From contig CM075651.1 in assembly GCA_037953625.1 (NCBI GenBank), positions 139,590,501 through 139,654,500 of the forward strand: 64,000 nt of DNA. The letters are read 5' to 3'. Numbering within the stretch: the stretch's first letter is position 1; every line of letters starts with the position of its first letter. Below, in pieces: positions 9,650 through 21,829 of the stretch. The position numbers and the translations under genes are program-made. This stretch comes from Crotalaria pallida (lineage: Eukaryota; Streptophyta; Magnoliopsida; Fabales; Fabaceae). The notes under the pieces are model-generated. The model worked only from the letters and a program-made list of their open reading frames with translations, was not told the DNA's origin and made no database searches.

Positions 9650-10380
9650 TCAAGAGGAGTTCGGCTCTTCTGAGTCCAGTACTGATATGAGATTGTGACA
9701 TGTGGCAAAATAAAAATCAGTGATCAGGATTTAAAGTTATAATTTAATTCAATTTAATATTAAATAAAAAATCAAAATAAAAAATGTATCAGCATCTTCT
9801 CTCATCTTCTTCTTCTTCCAAGAGTTCCAAACCCAAAACTCCACCGCCTCGTCTCACCCGGCCGTGGCCACCATCGAGAGAAGAGATGAAGGCCCTCATC
9901 AAACCAGTTTCAGAGGAAACGTCGGGTCATGGTCATTGGGTTCGCCCCGCATCATGGTCTCCGTGAACGGTTGCTCCATGGGCCGTCGTTGGCCATGGAA
10001 GGCAGCCTTCATCGTCCAGATCTCGGGATAAGTCAAAAAGAAGGGGCAACACGGGACGGCGGCGCAATGACGGAGAACACGGTGGCGGCGACATCACGAT
10101 GATAGGCTTGCGGAGAGGTGGGTTGCCGCGGTGGTGGGACAGTGGAGGCGGCGGGGTTGTCTTTGGTGAGAAAGAGCACTTTCAGCCCATAGGCACGTTT
10201 TTTCTTTTTGAAAGTGATGGACCTGTTTCTGTTTTTAATTTCCTTCTCATTTTATTTTTTATTTAAAATTTAATTTTTTTTAATTTTAAATCATAACCGT
10301 TGAATGTCTTGTTTGCCACGTGTCACAATCTTGTTTAGGTACTGGACCCTCCAGTACTAGAGAGGATCCACACTCCCGGA
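9650..10380. mobile_element. MULE-like element with GC-rich interior
   Basis: Inverted repeats of roughly 110 bp bound the segment. The left arm contains 'gagattgtgacatgtggca', and its counterpart on the opposite strand near 10330-10310 reads 'aagattgtgacacgtggca'; both arms also share 'gtccagtac'. The interior (about 9784-10180) is strikingly GC-rich with CGG/CCG phrases, including a 60-codon open frame at 9784-9966, unlike its AT-rich surroundings. That is the profile of a Pack-MULE carrying host exon sequence. The captured gene is not recognised and no clean target duplication was found. Confidence 0.45.
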
Positions 10381-10689
10381 AGAGGAGGAAGAGCTCAAAG
10401 ATTCTATTTTTAATTTCAGTGGTGTTGATTCTATTTTTAATAACAGCGGAGAGGGAATGTTTACTGATGCAAAAATTAACGAAATAATTAAGTACTTTTT
10501 TTATTGGCAAATGGCAATTGAATAACACCAAACGAGTTGACAAGAACAAAGAACTACACCCCAGATTCGAGCTAAACACATAATTGTAGTTTAATATATG
10601 ATATTTTCCAATGGATTTTATACTCTTTTAACTTAATTTTTGTTTGATTTTCTTTGCAAATTAGTAAATTTTAGGTTGTTTTTAGGTTT
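10381..10689. other. Intergenic; short coding-like stretch unidentified
   Basis: About 50 codons from 10376 on the plus strand read open with an acidic start, but no family is recognised and there are no flanking signals. Otherwise AT-rich DNA. Confidence 0.3.
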
Positions 10690-11715
10690 AGTATCAATAC
10701 CATTACTCTGGGTATTTCTATGTGATTTCAGGTGAGTTTTGATGATTAAAGGAGGAAAGAAGAAAATAAAATCAAAAGAATGAAGGAGATAGAAGATAGA
10801 AGATTAAATCTGAAGACTCCTTTCTAGTTTTAGATCTATCTATATCTCAATTAGATAGAATAGATAAAATACTAATTTCTTGTTGGAGATAAGAAATTTA
10901 ATCTTGTAATTTATTATTTATAGATCTCCAATCCTTGGGATTAGTAACATAAAGGGAGAGCTAGAAATCATAGCATATTCTTCTTAGAGAGAGAATCATT
11001 ACTCATTCTTCTTATTCATCAATTCTCATGTATTCATTTGGTTTTATGGACTCTATGAACAGTTAATTTTCCCATTGGGATTGAACACACCATCAAACTC
11101 ATGTGTATTCAGTGATGTAATTGTATTTTTATTCATCTATTCAATTATTGGTATTTCTATTCTACTCTTAATGTCTGCAATTATTTGATCAATATTTGCT
11201 TAATCTAGGTTTTTGGCTTTGACCGGAAAGTAGAGTTTTAAACTTGACTTGAATAGAAATACTTTGTTAATTGTTATGCTAGGAATAGATAATAATAGAT
11301 CAATTGCTTTTAATGTTTAGTTTTAATGCTGGATATTCTCTTGAATGTGCAAAGAATTGACATTCAAGGGATTATCTTAAAATTTTATATGCAAGGAATT
11401 GATATAATTGAATTTAGTGCATTGCATCAATAATTGTTTAGTGAATAAAAGTACTTATCACTGAATTACCAACGAGTGCTATCGATAAGGTTCAATTCCC
11501 GTTTTTCCCATAAATTCAATCACTATTTTATTGTTTTTATTTAATTCAAGTTATTTCCATTGTTTTTATTTAATTCAAGTTATTTCCATTAGTTTCATAA
11601 TTATTTTAATTCACAAATTAGTTTAGAATTACTTACTTTTTATACACGCTTAATTAAATTGATTATTAGAGAATTAATAGAATCACCAATTCCATGTGGA
11701 TCGATACTTACTTCT
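10690..11715 (+). mobile_element. Probable degenerate gypsy LTR
   Basis: The text has the style of an Athila/Tat gypsy LTR 3' half. It includes 'ggttttatggactctatga', a long AT-rich tract, and near 11690 a 'ccatgtggatcgatactta' phrase. That kind of phrase typically closes such LTRs just before the primer-binding site. No matching second LTR or coding region follows. It is best seen as a solo or truncated LTR with undefined edges; this rests on resemblance only. Confidence 0.35.
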
Positions 11716-12190
11716 ACTATATACAAGTTGTGTTCTGGTGTTAAATCGGAATACACAACATCAACCAATCACAATTCAAAATTTACAATTATAAAATTTT
11801 CAATAATTATTTTAACTATAATTTGGAACAAAAATTTTAGTCATTTTACCATCCTTATGGGACAGAATGAGTAATTGATTGATATATTTGACAAACGATT
11901 AAATGTATCTCTTTAATTTTTTTACTTTTCCAATTTTTTACTATATGTGTGATACAATGAGAATACTACATTGATAATGTAAAACAAATTTTACGGTGTA
12001 ATACTACGTGTCTACATTGATAGTGGGAGTAGCACAGCCCCACAAAGATGGGACCTTGTTTAATGGAGAGAGCTGAGTTTTCTTGTATAATGGTCCTTTT
12101 TTCTGGTTGGATTTTAATAATGTGACATTAAGGAACTAGGTACTAGGAATTGGTTTGGAAGTATATTTTGGGAAAATAATACTTCTTCAA
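11716..12190. repeat. Partial UGT-unit block with an empty transposon site
   Basis: About 11940-12190 matches 37430-38195 except that it lacks the 537-bp hAT found there. The single 'acaatgag' at 11954-11961 is the unfilled target. It also contains one copy of the 'agcacagccccacaaagat' repeat expanded near 46057. It is probably a remnant of an additional duplication unit. No gene is present. Confidence 0.5.
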
Positions 12191-12198
12191 ATTTTATA

Positions 12199-12236
12199 TA
12201 CTAGTTTGTTTCACCTGTGCATCGCACGGAGTGAAA
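12199..12236 (-). mobile_element. Helitron-like 3' terminus
   Basis: On the minus strand the sequence has a short GC-rich hairpin (around 'ctccgtgcgatgcacaggtg') followed by 'aaacaaactagt'. This matches the Helitron 3' signature of a hairpin a few bases before CTAG with a T at the insertion point. The extent of the element is not defined. Confidence 0.4.
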
Positions 12237-13710
12237 AACTTGGTAGGGTGATTCTTCTATATAATAAGTTCTCTAAATATATATACATATATAAATTGAT
12301 GAAATTATTTATTTAAAATTTTAACCATGTCAATTAATTGAACATTAACAATTATGTAATCAAACTCTTTTGAAAAATTACCACTTTAACATTTTAGAAA
12401 TTTCTAAAATGCAATCAAAAATTGAAACCAATAAAACCTTGCCACCTAAGACATGTATGCCACATCATTACTTAAATTAGTCAAAATTAAGTTTTGCAAT
12501 TTAGTCCAACATAAAAACTAGATTATTTTAATTTAGTCCTTTTGTACTTTTAGACAAATTATAAATTTTAATTTTTTTATATACGGAGAAGGGAGATGAG
12601 CGAAGGAAGCAGGAAAGGAAAGGGAATGGCGGGTGGCGGGTGCAATGTAAAAATTTATAAAAATTTGGGGGCCTTAGGCAGGCGCCCCTCTGGCCATAGC
12701 CCAGGGACGACCTTGAGTATTAGTAGAAGAAGTGGTTGCCCAAACCACAAAATACAAGAGTGAGTATGATATAACAGTGATCCAAGTGATGCATAGAAAC
12801 ACTACCTTTCTTCCTTCATCCCCACGAGGTCATACAGTAATAGAATTAAAATCTACATTAAAAAAAATATATAAAATACAAAACGTAAAAGACAAAAGTG
12901 CCGAATAAAAAAAATGTAGCATAAACTGAAAAATCTTTAAAAAAACCTAAAACATTTAAAAAAAATACAACTAGCCTCCTAAAACAAATAAAAATTTAAA
13001 ATTTGAAGGATAATCCCAATAAAAAATATTTCATAAGACTAAATAATAATAAAGATAAATCTACTATATGGTATAACTTATTATATCTTATCTCTTATTA
13101 TCTGTATATCTTAAAAAAAAAAAGTTTATATCTATCTTTTCATTCATGATATCCACTTTATATATAAACATACAACCACCAAAAAAAGTTCAGATCACAA
13201 AAATAGGGAGAAACAAAAAAACAGATGTGATAAGATAATTGATTAAAAAGATAAAAATATTTAATTATGATTAATAACAACAGATGTGATAATCATATTT
13301 AAAAAAAATATTAATTGTACAAAAAAATTACTCCATCAATCACATAAATATATAAAGGATCATGTTCAATTCTGATTTAATAATTTTATTTATCATAATA
13401 AATTTGATAATCATATATAAAAATGTCAATTTATCCATAAAATAAATAAGGAATATCTCATATAAAAAGTGTTATATTTTTTATTCATATGAGGAAGTAC
13501 AAAATTTATGAACAAAATCATTTAGATTAATTTTTTAAAGTATAGGGTTTGGTTTGAGCTCCTACATTTTTATGTAATTATTTTTTTTTTGTTGTTTAAT
13601 AATAATCTTTACTTTATAATAAAAAAAATAATCTTTAATCTAAAATATTTAATATAAAAAATTAAAATATCAATAACCCGTGCATTACACGGATAAGAGC
13701 CAGTAATATA
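12237..13710 (+). mobile_element. Possible nonautonomous Helitron, AT-rich
   Basis: The interval starts near 'tcttctatataataag', a Helitron-type 5' start. It ends near 13710 with a decayed hairpin ('cccgtgcattacacgg') and 'gccagta', resembling a mutated CTAG end. Between lies AT-rich DNA with no protein. One short GC-rich patch at about 12640-12715 is not assigned. The assignment rests on terminal motifs only. Confidence 0.3.
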
Positions 13711-14390
13711 TTGACGTGTGTGTGAGTTTTACTTGACATGGTTAAAGTACTCCCTTGCCAAATCATTATTTACATTTAAAAACTAACGATAATGACCTAA
13801 ATTAAATGGTCGTCCCCAATCATAGTTCTTCACGCAGCAATGAAGCATATGAAGCTTGTTGTTCTTCCCATGCTGTTGTTGGGAATTCATTGCTATAGAC
13901 GAAGCTTCTGCCAATGCAAAATGACAATGGTGTTGAATGCGTGTAGTGTGATTGCAACTTACATGGTGACACATTGGAAGAGGCGGTGGTTCATGAACAA
14001 TAAAAAAAAGAGAGGAGAATGATGAAGAAGGTGGCTTTCATGACTTGAGAAATCATCATGTTTATAGTTTGAAATATGTGATAACTAGAAAGATATTTGG
14101 GTTTATCATGAACTCAAGCATCATCTCTTTGGGTTTATCAATCTTTTTGAGGATAATGATTTTTTTTAACAAAATGAGGATAATGATTCCACATATTCCA
14201 CATATAGATAATTTATTTAATCTTAAATATTAATTTTGGATAGATAATTTATTTAATTTTAAATTACAATTTTGATTAAAGACGATGTTATCTACCTACA
14301 AATGCTCTGGTGCGAGTATTCCTTAAGCGGACAAACGTGGTGCCTCGAAAAGGGATGTTTTTATATAGTAGATAGTAGATATATCCCTGT
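13711..14390. other. Intergenic, contains a gene-fragment-like piece
   Basis: Apart from the minus-strand fragment at 13807-13890, only AT-rich DNA and short chance frames are present. Confidence 0.4.
13807..13890 (-). pseudogene. Phosphomannose isomerase-like N-terminal fragment
   Basis: Reading from an ATG at 13890 on the minus strand gives about 28 residues ending 'LHMLHCCVKNYDWGRP'. The 'VKNYDWG' motif is the hallmark start of type I mannose-6-phosphate isomerases. The reading frame then departs from the family. It looks like a stranded first-exon piece, possibly carried by a transposon. The identification rests on one motif and is tentative. Confidence 0.35.
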
Positions 14391-14759
14391 ACTCCGTTCC
14401 TATTTATCTGTCATATTTTAGGGATGGCAAAATTATCCATAATCCATTACTCATCCTAATCCATTACATTTTTCATTCATCCAATCCATCCATTTAAAAT
14501 AATGGATCTAAATGGATATGATCCATTGGACTGCTTTAAGATTGGATGGATTGTAATCCATCCTAGATATCCAATGGATATCCAAATATTCATCCAAATG
14601 GATGGATATCCAATTCATCCAAGATAATTTTTTTTTTTAATTTAAATTTTTTATATTTTTTTATTTTCCTTTTCTTAAAAAAAACTTAATAAATTGATAA
14701 TTTTTTAAATCTAAAATAATTTTTTTATTTTTTATTTTTCACTCTCACCTAGAAGACTC

Positions 14760-15612
14760 ATATCGTTCTCTCCCTTTTACACTGCTCTCTCACTTTACGC
14801 TGCTCACTCTCAGTAACGATGGCTCTCTCTCTCTCACCGTCGCACTATCACCTTCGCTCTCTTTCACTATCGCTCTCTCTAACTACCGCGCTCTCTCTCT
14901 CATCGTCGCTCTCTCTCACCGTCGTTCTCTCTCACCGTCACGCCGATGAGCAATAGACGGCGACAAGAACCTTCTCTATCAATGGTAAGATTATGACTCT
15001 AATAAAAACCCTAAATGTAATCTGATTTGTGATTTTGAATTAAAAAACCCTAAATCCCCAGCCCTAATTCCTCTTTTGTTTCGGTTTGTTCCAAAAGTTT
15101 GTTCATGTTTGTAAATGTAATCTGGTTTGTTCCTCTTCTCTGCTATTGTTTTTATTGTCCCTTTTAATTCAATTGCATATACATGCCTTCGATTAGAATT
15201 TTTGTGAACTCTACGTGTGGTTTCTAAAAATTTCAAAATCTGGTTGCTGCAAATGATGGTCATTAGATATATGGTTTACATAGAGTTCACAATGTCTTTT
15301 TGCTACAAATTCTATCTGACTGGTATCCCTGTTAAGAATGAGATTCGGTTTCAAAGAAAAAAACACTACATAGCACCTTTGATGGATTTTTAATTTTGTT
15401 TTGATATTTAACTATTAGCATAAGTGATAGATAACAGCTTTTTAGACATATTCTTATTTATATATTCATGTTTTGGTTCTATTTCTTAAGCATTTTTGCT
15501 GAATTGTTGTTATTTCCTTTTTGTACTAATTAGTAGTAGCACTCTTTGTATAAGTGTTTAGTTCTTTATATTTTGTTTTTTAATTATTTTTTCCCATATG
15601 GTTGTTCAGAAC
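14760..15612 (+). other. Leader region of the hAT, CT-rich
   Basis: From 14760 to 14945 there is a CT-rich tract with repeated 'ctctctc' and 'accgtcgc' phrases, then AT-rich DNA up to the transposase start. This probably holds the promoter and a 5' untranslated exon or intron of the transposase gene. No independent gene is seen. Confidence 0.35.
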
Positions 15613-16972
15613 ATGTCAAATGAAGATCAAGAGCAAACGGAGGCAGAGGCGAGTTCAGCCCCATCTGCAAAATAAAAAAGGCAAGATCAACTGCTTGGAC
15701 GTATTTTGAAAGATTTACGGACAAGGATGAGTAACCGAGGGTAAAATGCAAAAAATGTGGTAAAGAGTACATGGCGAAAGAAGGCAGCGGGACTTCAAAT
15801 ATGATAGTACATTTAAGGAAGTGCCTCTTAGAAGAGGGGGAATCGTCTTTTCCTCCCTTGGATCAGGAGTTGTATCGAGAAAAATTGGCTAATGCAATAA
15901 TTAAACATGGTTTGCCATTCTCGTTTGTGGGTAATTAAACAACGGGATTAGGGACATTCATCTCTTCTTGAACCCACGTGCCAAGACAATATCAAGGAAT
16001 ACCGCAAAATCTGATGTCTTGAAGATTTATCAGAGGGAGAAAGAAGACCTTAAATGCTACTTAAGGTCTATTCCTGGTAAGATATGTCTTACTTCTGATC
16101 TTTGGTCTTCCATTACAACTGACCACTACATGGTAGTGACTACACATTTCATCACCAAGGAATGGGAATTACAAAAGAAAGTGTTAGCTTTCTTTCGTTT
16201 CCCACCACCTCACATTAGTGCAAATGTTGCCGAAAAGTTATTAAATTTATTAAAGGAGTGGGGTATTGAAAAAAGAATATTCACCCTCACGTTAGACAAT
16301 GCACATACAATACAAGTATGGTGAATCTTCTGAAAAAGAATTATTCATTTGGTAATGGACTAGTTAGTGGTGGAAAGTATTTTTCACGTTAAGTGTGGTG
16401 CTCACATTCTGAATTTAATTGTGCAAGAGGGATTAAAAGTTATTGATGATTCTTTGTGCAAAATTCGAGAGAGTGTGAAATATGTTAGAGGTTCGGACAC
16501 TAGGAATTCAACATTTGCTTCGTGTCTAGATCAAATCTTTCCTCCCGTAAAGTCCAAAAAAGTCCGTCAAGATGTTCCAACTAGGTGGAACTCCACTTAC
16601 TTGATGCTAGAAAATGCTATAGAGTTTCAAGATGCTTTTTTGCATCTGAGTGTCATTGATAGTAACTTTGAAAGTTGTCCTTCAGAGGAGGAGTGAGAGA
16701 GTTTAAAAGAAATAGCAAAGTTTCTACAACCATTCTATGATATAACTATCCTCTTTTCTGGCACCTCTTATCCAACCTCAAACTTGTTTTTCTACCATGT
16801 ATGGAAAATACAAATGTCACTAAAGGAGGCTGTCGGGTATAATGAGGAAGGAAACCTTATCAATCGCATGGCCACTCAAATGATAGAGAAATTTGAAAAA
16901 TATTGGGAGTGTTGTAGCGAGGTTTTGAGATCTTCCAATTATATGTTAGATATTTGGATTTACATGTTTTGA
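15613..16972 (+). pseudogene. Broken BED-finger hAT transposase (RICESLEEPER type)
   Basis: Translated pieces in shifting frames show an N-terminal BED zinc finger at about 15690-15830: 'STAWTYFERF', a C-x2-C in 'VKCKKCGKEY', then 'MIVHLRKC'. They continue into the hAT catalytic region: 'LTSDLWSS' near 16090 with the following helix, 'FHVKCGAHILNLIVQEGL' near 16375-16435, and 'DVPTRWNSTYLML' near 16570. There is a frameshift before the finger and stops inside it and near 15935, 16320 and 16695. The C-terminal dimerisation domain is absent: recognisable coding ends near 16945 and does not resume beyond the gypsy insertion. It cannot supply active transposase. Confidence 0.85.
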
Positions 16973-17393
16973 TGCTCAGTTGGATTATCACTGTTTTAAC
17001 TTCTTTCTAGTGTTGATTATCATGTTTTAGTGTTTGAAATCTTCCAATTATATGTTAGATACTTGGAATTATATCATTTTAGTTTTCTCCTTTGAATCGT
17101 TTTCTCCACATTGATGCTCTGTTGAAAATAACCAGTACATGGTAATAATTGGCATATAACTTATCCATAATCCATAATCTTCACTCTTGTAAGTTGTTGC
17201 TTTTATAAGTTGTGTTGCTTTTATATTGGGTTTTAACTTTTAAAGTTCTCTTGTTGATGCTTTCTCCTTTTTTATGACAGAATGTCCAGGAAATTACATA
17301 CTAGTGGTATTCATCTCATCCTCAACATGGCAATCCTCTCCTCAAAGAAGATTGTTTTTCTGGCTTGGATTAGTTGTCATTTGTCATAGATTT

Positions 17394-18030
17394 TGTAGTG
17401 TCCTTGAACACTAGATGTCCTTAACCCTCTAAGTGCTCAAGATTATGGAAACCAGGAGCCCAAGAGAGGATCAAGTATTAATATGTGACTTGTGGTATTT
17501 CTGCAATTCCAGTTGGGAAAAGCAGGGTCTCCCCAGTCAACGTGTGTGTGCAAAGTGTCAACTTAGGGATGAGAGTACGTACCTGAAACCCTAGCTGTGA
17601 TGAGCTATTTATAGGGTTTGAAGGAGGTTGATATGGGCCGTTTGGGCCCTGTATCAGAGCTGTGTTGAACCAGGATTCTGTGAGATAATATCGAAGGATT
17701 ATGCTCTTAGAATCTGGTTAGGATCAGTTGAAGATCTCATGTCTAGACTGTTACGAGAATCTAGGAGAGATTTGCGGAAGGGATAAGAAGCCTCGGTGAG
17801 CTTGAGCTTATCCACGAGCCGATGGTATGCCTTGGTCCTAGAGTCCCGAGCCTGATGGATTGGGGACCGATTGTAAGGCTCGGCCCCATCAAGTCCGAGC
17901 CTGGCCCTTTGTTATGCTCGGAGTCCACGAATCCGAGCGAAGGACTTTCATGCTAAGTAAACCGAGGGAAGTGCCCTTAAAGAATCCCTTTGATAAGACT
18001 TGGGTCCGTATATGGTCGACAGACCCTACA
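17394..18030 (-). repeat. 3' LTR of the Tat element
   Basis: A 637-bp LTR with TG...CA ends on the plus strand ('tgtagtgtcc' to 'gaccctaca'). It aligns along its full length with 29107-29742. It is the downstream (3') LTR because gag-pol runs right to left. Confidence 0.9.
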
Positions 18031-18732
18031 AGCCCCCCAGCTCGTAAGACTTTGGAAAGTCTGTGACGAGGTAACAAGTGTCTAGGGTTGACCGTTTCGA
18101 ACGTCTTAGTTCGGGAGTGTGCGACAACTGTAATCATGTAACCTGTTCGAGGGGACGTTTTATGTTCTCTAGGAACGACACATATCTTTGTAAGTTGTGC
18201 CAAATCATTATAAATTTTGAAATTTGAAAAAGTGCCTTTAGTAACTGGCACGTCTCACCCTGCGAGTGGTTGAGTAAGTTAATGGGCTTTTGGACCACAC
18301 GTGCATCGTGGAGGGAAACTGAAAGGTTTTTGAGGGTTATTCAGGGTTATTCGAATCCTACTCCCCCATCCTTCACTCCACTTATTTCCATTTTTCACAA
18401 ACCAGAAATTCTTATCTTCACTTGCTCCAAACACATCCCTTCTAACTAATCAGAAACTTTTTTCCTCATTTGCTCCGAACACTTTCCCATTTGCTCCAAA
18501 CACTTTCCCTCTATTCTCCTCTGCACTTTCACGATCATTCGTTGTTACCACCTTTTTCCAGAAATCCACAATCAAAAGCAGGTAATTTTTTCTTCTTCTT
18601 CTGACTCGAATAACTTATTTTTGGTTCTGTTTCTTTTCTATTTTTTGAGAGGGCTTTGCGTTTTGTGGGTTTTGCAGAAATTTAGGGATTTTTATTCTGG
18701 GTAAGTAGTTAGAGGGTTTGCATTTCCTAATC
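18031..18732 (+). promoter_or_regulatory. Probable promoter and leader of the antisense gene
   Basis: Between the 3' LTR and the antisense gene lies CT-rich leader-like DNA (18360-18580). A possible untranslated intron follows, with a donor at 'gcag|gtaatt' near 18582 and an acceptor at 'tttgcag' near 18677. No coding is seen. The promoter position is inferred only. Confidence 0.4.
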
Positions 18733-21334
18733 ATGAGAGGTTGGAGAGATTGGAAGAAAATTTACCACGAACTCTGTAGGAGATTAGATGAGGAACCTTC
18801 CAGTGACAACAATTCTGATTTTTCTGGGAGTTCTGGGGATTTTGGGCGTGAAAATGTTACCTTAGAAATTAGTTTTGATACCGATGATACAGTAGATCCT
18901 CGTATCCCCCCTTGTGGCCAAGGATCAAACGAGTCAACTGAGGTAGAACCGTTAACCATAGAGTACCCTTCTAATTCTGCAGAAGAGAATAGGTGGCTGT
19001 TGGCTTATAGGTTTGCCGAGCGTCGAGCTCAGGTTAGGACTAGCACCGAGCGCTTTACAAGGGGGGAAGAGTCTGGGAGATCTTATGAGAGAGGGGGAAA
19101 AGGTCCAAGGCTCGGCCTTAGTTTTAGAATTAAAACATCTGCTATAAAAAATGCTAATGCCGAGCCTTTTACTTTTTCCCCAGATATGGTGGAACGCAGG
19201 TGTGATACCCATCCTGAAGAATATCCTTTACCACCCAACCACGCGGAGTACGACGGAACTTACGACTTAGAAGTGCTCGAGACAAGGCCCTCTCTGCTGA
19301 CGACGGACAGCTTGAACCATCTTCGTCCAATTCTCACACCTCCGAGCGCAGATGGGAATGCCTCGGAATTCGTTTTAAGACATGTGAGCATAGACGACCG
19401 GATATGCTTCCAAGTGCCGGAAAACCAACAATTTTTTTACTTTTACGAGGAGGTAGTCACAAGGGTCGGAATCCGCACGCCCTTTTCCACCTTAAAAATA
19501 GAGGTCCTCAACCACTTAGGTATTGCCCCGAGCGGGTGGGCCTTTGTCAGAGCTTTCCAACAATTTTGTGGCGCTGAAGGTTTGGTAGCGACGTTACGAG
19601 CCTTCTTCTGGTTATATGCCCCCCGAGTAAATAAATTCGGCAACTCCAAGGGGCTCTGGGTGTCGTTGAAGGCTCGGAAGGACCATGCCCTTTTTGCGAA
19701 GGTAACCGATTCTTGGAAGTCCTTCAAACCACGCTTCTTCCAATACGAGTATACTGGAGCCGAAGTGTGCTGGTTTATGAAACAAGTTGAGGAAGAAGGG
19801 GAAATTAAGGTCGTGCCTCAATTCCCATTGAGCTGGTCGAACGGTATTTATAACCGAGGGGCCTCTTTGTATCAATTCGATTATAAAGCAGATTTAACTA
19901 AGGCCGAGAGGCGATTATGCGACCGGGTTTGGGAGTACCTCCAAGAAAAGGGGCAAATTGACACCAAACAAATTTTGTTGAAGAGAACAGGGGCTGACGT
20001 GAAAGCCGAGCTTGGTACACATACCTTTTTTTTTTTTCTCGGAATGAGATAACATACTTTTCCTTGTTGCAGAAAAAATGGGGAAAAAAGCAACCAAGGC
20101 CAAGAAGAGTGCTGCTGCTTCCGATCGGATGGCTAAACTAGCTGCAGTGAAGGCAAGCTCCGGTTCGTCAAGCAAGAGTCAATCCTCTGGGCCCACTCCG
20201 ACCATCAGTCCAGCCGTCACTCCAAATGTTGTTCCTGTCGAGGTGGCCAAGGCAGCCGAAGTCATTGAACCAACAGTCAACTTGGAAGCTCAGCCAAGTG
20301 GTGGAGATACTTCTGAGCGTCCACCCATGAGGGCTCGGGTAGACAAAGGGAAAGGAGTTGCTGGGGATTGGCTCAATTTGAGCAAATCCCACAAAGGAAT
20401 CCAAGGTGCCGAGGGTATGGATGACATCGTTGCCAAAACAGTATGGGCTAAGAAGTCTTCTGATAGCTTCTATGCAGGAGTCTTCCCACCCGACGATGCA
20501 CAAGTGCTAGATGCATGGCTCCCATCGGTTTGGGAAAACAACTGCTCGGCCCTGGTGAAGAGTCTTCTTAGAAGTGAAAGTGTTCTCCATTACCCCGGTC
20601 ATCGTGGCGAGGACATTCATGCTGGGGTGGCCCCTGAGGAAAAGAAGAAAAGAAGAGAAGCTGATGATCGGGAAGACTACTTGCAACTTCAGGTAGAAGG
20701 CTTTAATAAAAAGCTTCAAGCATTGGCTGCCGAGAATGAAAAGCTGCAGAAGGGGCTGCAAGAAGCTGAAGATGCCAAGGCTAAGGCCGAGGCTGATAAG
20801 GGAACGACTGAAAGAGCTCTTCAAGAAGCCGAGGAAAAGATGAGGCAATCCGAGGAAATCCTGAAAAAGGCTGAGGAGGATGCCACAACTCTTCGGGAGG
20901 CTGCAGAGAGAGCTCGGAAAGCCGAGGAGGATGCAGTTGTGGCTCGAGAACAACTCGAGTATGCCAAGGATGAGGCTACTGGACTCCGAGCCTCCCTGGA
21001 CAAGATGAAGGCAAAAGCTCTTAAGCATAAAAAAGCAGCTAAGGAGAATCTTTACAATTGGGATCATGAAGTTGAAGATTCTTTCCTCAATACAGGCGAG
21101 CAACTTCGCATCCTGAATCCTGGCCTCGTGACCAAGGGTGTTGATCCCAACTTTGCTGTTAAGAATGGTCAGATTGTGGGCGAGAATGGGGTTGCAATAG
21201 ACATGGGTGGTAGTGATCTACCCGATCACTTTGCTGAAGACACCGAGGAAGACGGGGCCGAGGGTGCCGAAGATGAAGAGGAGGAAGAGGACAAGTTTGA
21301 TCCTGAAAGCATTGTTCTATCTGACATAGAGTAG
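18733..21334 (+). CDS. Antisense gypsy-associated protein, two exons (18733-20014, 20073-21334)
   Basis: This gene lies inside the gypsy element but on the strand opposite gag-pol. Exon 1 starts at ATG 18733 ('MRGWRDWKKIYHEL'); a longer frame upstream lacks an ATG. A 58-bp T-rich intron (20015-20072, GT...TTGCAG) joins it in phase to exon 2, giving about 847 residues. The middle (around residues 240-330, 'PFSTLKIEVLNHLGIAPSGW' onward) resembles the plant 'putative gypsy-type transposon' domain found in Tat-family extra ORFs. The C-terminal third is a long Glu/Lys/Ala-rich coiled coil, then a highly acidic tail. Its function is unknown. Both exons are fully open, in contrast to the broken pol. 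The intron is short for a plant and needs RNA evidence. Confidence 0.7.
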
Positions 21335-21829
21335 ATTTTTTCTTTTTAACTTTTGTATTTGCCCCAATAGATGGGTTTGAACCTCTTTGCTGTAATCAAT
21401 TTTGAATATTTATAATATCCGCTCATTTTGTGCTTCTTTTTGTTCTTTTTGTTATGAATTCAAGTGTTAAGACCTCGGAACTCCAGCACTTTAGCCGAGG
21501 TGGGTTCCTCGATCCGCGATGTATAAAATGATTCTAAGACAAATCATGTTTGAATCGGGAATCTTTTAAAGTACTTGACGAGTTATAAGCTCTTGTTCGA
21601 GCTGTTTATAATCGTTCACGTCATAAACGGTGACTAGTCGATTATGAGGAAAAGTACGTAAATACAATGAATTCAATAACAACTTTTATTTATTTGAAGC
21701 AGTGAATACAATGGGCTCGGAGTTCCACCGAGCGTACACCATCATCAAAAATAAACAATCCTAACATAAAGTAAAAGTAATAATTAAACTAAACAAAATT
21801 GAAAATAGAATTGAAACAAATAAAAAACT
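21335..21829. other. Gypsy internal spacer between pol end and antisense gene
   Basis: AT-richer DNA holding the presumed 3' ends of two convergent transcripts: pol ends at 21830 on the minus strand and the antisense gene ends at 21334 on the plus strand. No further gene is visible. Confidence 0.5.

Noticed and set aside
13840..14233. Two plus-strand frames of about 60 codons
   Set aside because: The minus strand of the first carries the more convincing PMI-like motif, and the second is AT-rich noise.
18762..21103. Long minus-strand frames opposite the antisense gene (such as 20507-21103)
   Set aside because: They have low-complexity Leu/Ser/Phe-rich composition, with no domains, and mirror the Glu/Lys-rich coiled coil. 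They are shadows of the real frame.
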